18,869 nucleotides of DNA from Helicobacteraceae bacterium (GTDB taxonomy: Bacteria; Campylobacterota; Campylobacteria; Campylobacterales; Sulfurimonadaceae), in NCBI GenBank assembly GCA_024635885.1, contig JAGXIA010000038.1:1-18869 (forward strand). The letters run 5' to 3'. Within the stretch, counting starts at the first letter, position 1; the number at the start of each line of letters is the position of its first letter. Shown here piece after piece: positions 15,463 to 18,869 of the stretch. The position numbers and the translations under genes were made by a program. A model generated the notes under the pieces. That model did no database searches. It saw only the letters and a program-made list of their open reading frames with translations, and was not told the DNA's origin.

Positions 15463-18453
15463 ATGTCGCAAAGTGCTTTATTTGAATATTTTAAAACTAA
15501 CCCAAATCAAGATATGGAAATTTTGGTTTGTGAAGACTCCAAAGAGGCAGAAGAACTCTTAAATGTAGCGAAGTTTTTTAAAAAAGAAGTTCTTCTCTTC
15601 CCAGATTTTCGTCCCTCTTTTGGTGATGATTTACGCTCTTATAAGGAGGAGTTGCTTCAACTCTTCAGTGCATTAAGAAACTATTACTCAAAAAAGAAAA
15701 AACCTCTTATTATTTCACCTCTTAAAACATTGCTTTTCCACATGCCAAAGAAGGAGATGCTCCAATCAACTACTTTAGAGTTTGGGCAAAAACTGGACTT
15801 AAAAGTTTTTAAAGAGAAGATGCTTTTTTGGGGTTACAATTTCGTAGATATGGTTGAGGTTGAGGGTGAAATATCTCATAGAGGAGATATTATTGATATC
15901 TATTCCCCATCAGCAGAATTCCCCATCAGAGTCTCTCTTTTTGATGATGAGATTGAACAGATAAAATTTTTTGAACTTGAATCTCAACGAACAAAAAAAG
16001 ATGAACTTGAGCATTTTGAGATATATACTGCCTTCTACTCTTTAGATGAACAGCAGTTTAATACTTTAAATAAAAGAGTTGAAAATTCTCAGTTTGACTC
16101 TTTAGTGAAAGATATCTCTTCCCTTGGATTTTGGTATTTAGAAGAATATGCTGCAAATTTTTTAGAAAATAAAAATGTAAAACTTTCACATGAGTTGGAC
16201 AATCTTTTAAAAGATGCTTATGGTCTCAACAATCCGACCGTCTCCAGAGAATGTTTTGATTTGGAGATTTTACCAGATTCTGATGACTTTAAAGAGATAG
16301 TTGTTGTAGACATTAATGCACTTTTAAAAGTGCACAAAAATAAAAAAATAACTATTATTGCTGCCAACAAAGCTTCAATGAAGCAGGTCGGTCTTTTTGA
16401 TTTGCAAAATATCAATGAAGTGTATGCTCCCTATATTCTCAATATTCTCACAAAAGACGAGCTGATTATCTCTCTTAACAAACCGGATAAAAAACGCAGA
16501 CGCAGAAAAAGCGCCATACTGCTTGATGATTTAAAAACCGGTGATTATGTTGTCCATGAAGACTATGGTGTGGGTATATTTGAAGGAATTGAGCAGGCAG
16601 AAATCCTGGGTGGCATTAAAGATTTTATAGTTATAAAATATGTCGGTGATGATAAAATCTTACTCCCTGTTGAAAACCTTGACTTTATAGACCGTTACAT
16701 AGCATCAGGAGGCTCAACCCCAGTGCTGGATAGGCTGGGCAAGGGAAGCTTTGGAAAACTTAAAGAGAAGGTTAAAAAACGACTCTTTGAGATAGCAGGA
16801 GCTATTGTAAATACCGCAGCAGCACGAGCATTAATTAAATCACCTAGAATTACTCTGAGTAAAAGTGATTTAAAAGAATTTCAGTCACTCGCAGGTTTTC
16901 TTTACACAGACGATCAGGTACAGGCAATAGATGAGATACTCTCTCAAATGGAATCTGGTCATATTATGGATAGACTACTGAGTGGTGATGTTGGTTTTGG
17001 AAAAACAGAAGTCGCTCTAAACACAATCTTTGCCGCATATAAATCTGGCTATCAGTCTGCACTTATTGTCCCTACAACACTTCTTTCAGCTCAGCACTAT
17101 CGTTCACTTGCAGAACGCTTTGATAATTTAGGTATAAAAATAGCTAAGCTAGACAGATTTGTAAGCACTAAAGAGAAGAATAACATCATAAAAGCTTTGG
17201 CTAGCGGAGATATAGATGCTGTTGTAGGAACACACGCTCTTTTTGGACTTGAATTTAAAAAACTTGGTGTCGTTATAATAGATGAAGAGCATAAGTTTGG
17301 GGTTAAACAAAAAGAGAAAATAAAAGAACTTTATCACAATGTGCACCTTCTCTCGATGAGTGCAACACCAATCCCGCGTTCACTGAATCAGGCTATGAGT
17401 TCTATAAAAACAATGTCACAGCTTTTAACTCCGCCAAGTGAGCGTCAAGGTGTGCGAACCTTTGTAAAAGAGTATGAAGAGAAGTTAGTCAAAGAGGTTA
17501 TTTTAAGAGAACTCCGCCGTGGAGGACAACTCTTTTATGTTCACAACTCTATAGACCATATGCCTATAAAAATGGGTGAATTAAAAGCACTTTTGCCAAA
17601 TCTTAGAATTGTAATGCTCCACTCTCAGATTTCAGCGACTAAGACAGAAGAAGAATTACTGAAGTTTGAAGCAGGAGAGTATGACTTGATGCTGGCAACA
17701 TCTATTATAGAGTCTGGAATCCACATGCCGAGGGTCAATACTATCATAGTAGACGGAGCGGACAGATTCGGTATGGCAGATCTGCATCAGCTACGGGGTC
17801 GTGTCGGTCGTGGTCATTATGAAGGTTTTGCCTATTTTATAGTCCAAAATAAAGAAAACCTAACAGATGAAGCCAAAAAACGCCTTCTTGCTCTGGAATC
17901 AAACTCATTTCTGGGAAGTGGTTCAGTACTCGCTTATCACGATTTGGAAATACGCGGTGGTGGTAATTTAGTTGGAGATGCGCAAAGTGGGCATATAAAA
18001 AACATCGGGTATTCACTTTACCTTAGAATGTTGGAAGATGCTATAAAAGTGCTGAGTAATACAGCCGAGACACAAAAAGTAAAAGTAGATATTAAACTGG
18101 CAATTTCAGCCTATATTTCCGATGCGATTGTAAAAGAGGACAGACTTCGCTTAGATATATACAGACGACTTTCTCAATGTGAAGAGGCTGTAGAGATTTA
18201 TGAGATTGAAGAAGAACTTATTGACAGATTTGGAGAACTTGATAATCCGACAAAACAGTTTATTGAGCTGATGGTTATTAAGTTGATTAGCTTAACAAAA
18301 AACATAAAGTCTATTATGAATTATGGACAGAATATTACTTTTACATATATAAATGAGTCAAAAGAGACAATAAAATCAGATAGCAAAGATGATGATGACA
18401 TTATAAAAGCGACACTGTTTTATCTAAGAAATAGTAAACCAAAGGTTTTATAA
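15463..18453 (+). CDS. mfd: Transcription-repair coupling factor Mfd
   Basis: A 996-residue DNA translocase that removes stalled RNA polymerase and recruits UvrA. The N-terminal UvrB-like region contains SHRGDIIDIYSP (about 139-150). The CarD-like RNA-polymerase interaction domain begins near GDYVVHEDYGVGIFEG (360-375). The superfamily-2 motor shows Walker A GDVGFGKT (508-515), Walker B DEEH (607-610), SATPIPRS and the TRG/motif VI LRGRVGRG (777-784). The C-terminal TRCF domain has DRLRLDIYRRL and LIDRFGELDNP. It is about 150 residues shorter than E. coli Mfd, mostly before the CarD-like domain, where E. coli has a poorly conserved segment. AGGA lies six bases before the ATG. The stop overlaps the next start codon by one base (TAATG). 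Confidence 0.97.
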   Translation: MSQSALFEYFKTNPNQDMEILVCEDSKEAEELLNVAKFFKKEVLLFPDFRPSFGDDLRSYKEELLQLFSALRNYYSKKKKPLIISPLKTLLFHMPKKEMLQSTTLEFGQKLDLKVFKEKMLFWGYNFVDMVEVEGEISHRGDIIDIYSPSAEFPIRVSLFDDEIEQIKFFELESQRTKKDELEHFEIYTAFYSLDEQQFNTLNKRVENSQFDSLVKDISSLGFWYLEEYAANFLENKNVKLSHELDNLLKDAYGLNNPTVSRECFDLEILPDSDDFKEIVVVDINALLKVHKNKKITIIAANKASMKQVGLFDLQNINEVYAPYILNILTKDELIISLNKPDKKRRRRKSAILLDDLKTGDYVVHEDYGVGIFEGIEQAEILGGIKDFIVIKYVGDDKILLPVENLDFIDRYIASGGSTPVLDRLGKGSFGKLKEKVKKRLFEIAGAIVNTAAARALIKSPRITLSKSDLKEFQSLAGFLYTDDQVQAIDEILSQMESGHIMDRLLSGDVGFGKTEVALNTIFAAYKSGYQSALIVPTTLLSAQHYRSLAERFDNLGIKIAKLDRFVSTKEKNNIIKALASGDIDAVVGTHALFGLEFKKLGVVIIDEEHKFGVKQKEKIKELYHNVHLLSMSATPIPRSLNQAMSSIKTMSQLLTPPSERQGVRTFVKEYEEKLVKEVILRELRRGGQLFYVHNSIDHMPIKMGELKALLPNLRIVMLHSQISATKTEEELLKFEAGEYDLMLATSIIESGIHMPRVNTIIVDGADRFGMADLHQLRGRVGRGHYEGFAYFIVQNKENLTDEAKKRLLALESNSFLGSGSVLAYHDLEIRGGGNLVGDAQSGHIKNIGYSLYLRMLEDAIKVLSNTAETQKVKVDIKLAISAYISDAIVKEDRLRLDIYRRLSQCEEAVEIYEIEEELIDRFGELDNPTKQFIELMVIKLISLTKNIKSIMNYGQNITFTYINESKETIKSDSKDDDDIIKATLFYLRNSKPKVL

Positions 18454-18869
18454 TGAGAGTAGCTTTTATAGGTGATATAGTAGGCAGTCCAGGTAGAGAT
18501 ATGGTAAAAATGTATTTACCTAAAATCAGAGCAGAATACAAAGTTGATTTTGTGATAGCAAACTATGAAAATGCTTCTCACGGTTTTGGTGTAACTGCCA
18601 AAAATGCAAATGAATTAGTGGCATGTGGAATTGACTGCATGAGTGGCGGAAATCATAGCTGGGATAAAAAAGATGTTATTGCTCTTTTTGATACGCATGA
18701 AATACTCAGACCGCATAATTACCCGGATGAAGTAAGCGGAACTGGATGCAGAGTTTATGAAGTGGCTGGAGAAAAACTGGCTGTACTCAACCTGATGGGA
18801 CATTTTTCTATGCCGTACTCAGACAATGCTTTTAGATGTGCTCAAGCCACAGTAGATGAACTTCACGCT
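18453..18869 (+). CDS. YmdB/TIGR00282-family metallophosphodiesterase (cut by window end)
   Basis: The frame opens with ATG at 18453 and stays open for 139 codons to the last base, so the 3' part is missing. The N-terminus is VAFIGDIVGSPGRD, then VIANYENASHGFGVT (34-48), SGGNHSWDKK (64-73) and ILRPHNYP. These match the bacterial calcineurin-like family typified by B. subtilis YmdB, with metal residues at the same positions: Asp8, Glu39, Asn40, Asn67 and His68. YmdB hydrolyses 2',3'-cyclic nucleotides and affects biofilm and motility decisions in Bacillus. The role here is unproven. It has NYENA where most relatives I recall have NGENA. The one-base overlap with mfd suggests coupled translation. 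It is unrelated to the E. coli gene also called ymdB. Confidence 0.88.
   Translation, partial: MRVAFIGDIVGSPGRDMVKMYLPKIRAEYKVDFVIANYENASHGFGVTAKNANELVACGIDCMSGGNHSWDKKDVIALFDTHEILRPHNYPDEVSGTGCRVYEVAGEKLAVLNLMGHFSMPYSDNAFRCAQATVDELHA

Noticed and set aside
1..18869. Search for tRNA or rRNA genes, CRISPR repeats, insertion sequences, toxin-antitoxin or defence genes
   Set aside because: Nothing matching was seen. The window is densely packed with conserved chromosomal genes of uniform composition.

Overview
The window reads as a chromosomal core segment of a low-GC campylobacterotal (epsilonproteobacterial) bacterium, most likely a free-living Sulfurimonas-like genus. The genus-level call is inference. 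The main grounds are gene order. On the + strand the genes run yajC-secD-secF, a small DUF6394-type membrane protein, leuS, lptE, folC, an M23 peptidase, the bactofilin ccmA and mfd. As I remember it, this is the order in Helicobacter pylori (mfd, ccmA, csd1, csd2, folC, lptE, leuS, secF, secD, yajC, read in reverse). The AT-rich coding, DUF6394 and the MAIF start of CcmA agree with this.

Layout. Bases 2-547 hold the ATP-binding end of a sensor histidine kinase cut by the window edge. Bases 620-1363 encode a secreted alpha/beta hydrolase, converging with a DUF3050 gene on the minus strand (1367-2143). Bases 2293-5051 hold the potassium-uptake pair trkA-trkH, which overlap by 19 nt. Bases 5131-7926 are the SecDF-YajC operon, closed by a 14-bp-stem hairpin. 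From 8073 to the right edge all genes are on the + strand and tightly packed: DUF6394, leuS, lptE, a GGDEF diguanylate cyclase, folC, an M23 endopeptidase, ccmA, mfd and the start of a YmdB-family phosphodiesterase. No gene-free stretch exceeds about 150 bases, and I see no tRNA, rRNA, insertion sequence, CRISPR array or other sign of transfer.

How the genes fit together. The right half is an envelope and cell-shape neighbourhood. SecDF-YajC drives protein export, LptE serves LPS assembly, and the M23 enzyme with the bactofilin corresponds to the H. pylori Csd1/CcmA cell-shape module. LeuS, FolC, Mfd and the phosphodiesterase are housekeeping passengers. The main departure from the H. pylori order I recall is an apparently active, feedback-inhibitable diguanylate cyclase between lptE and folC. 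A single catalytically complete M23 protein also stands where H. pylori has the csd1/csd2 pair.

Part 2 in brief: I do not see a wholly new defence or mobile system. The best leads are the c-di-GMP enzyme embedded in the cell-shape cluster, the 85-nt out-of-frame overlap between the M23 gene and ccmA, and a DUF3050 protein whose residue pattern resembles haem-oxygenase-like diiron oxidases. Four promoters also share a TGTANAAT core.
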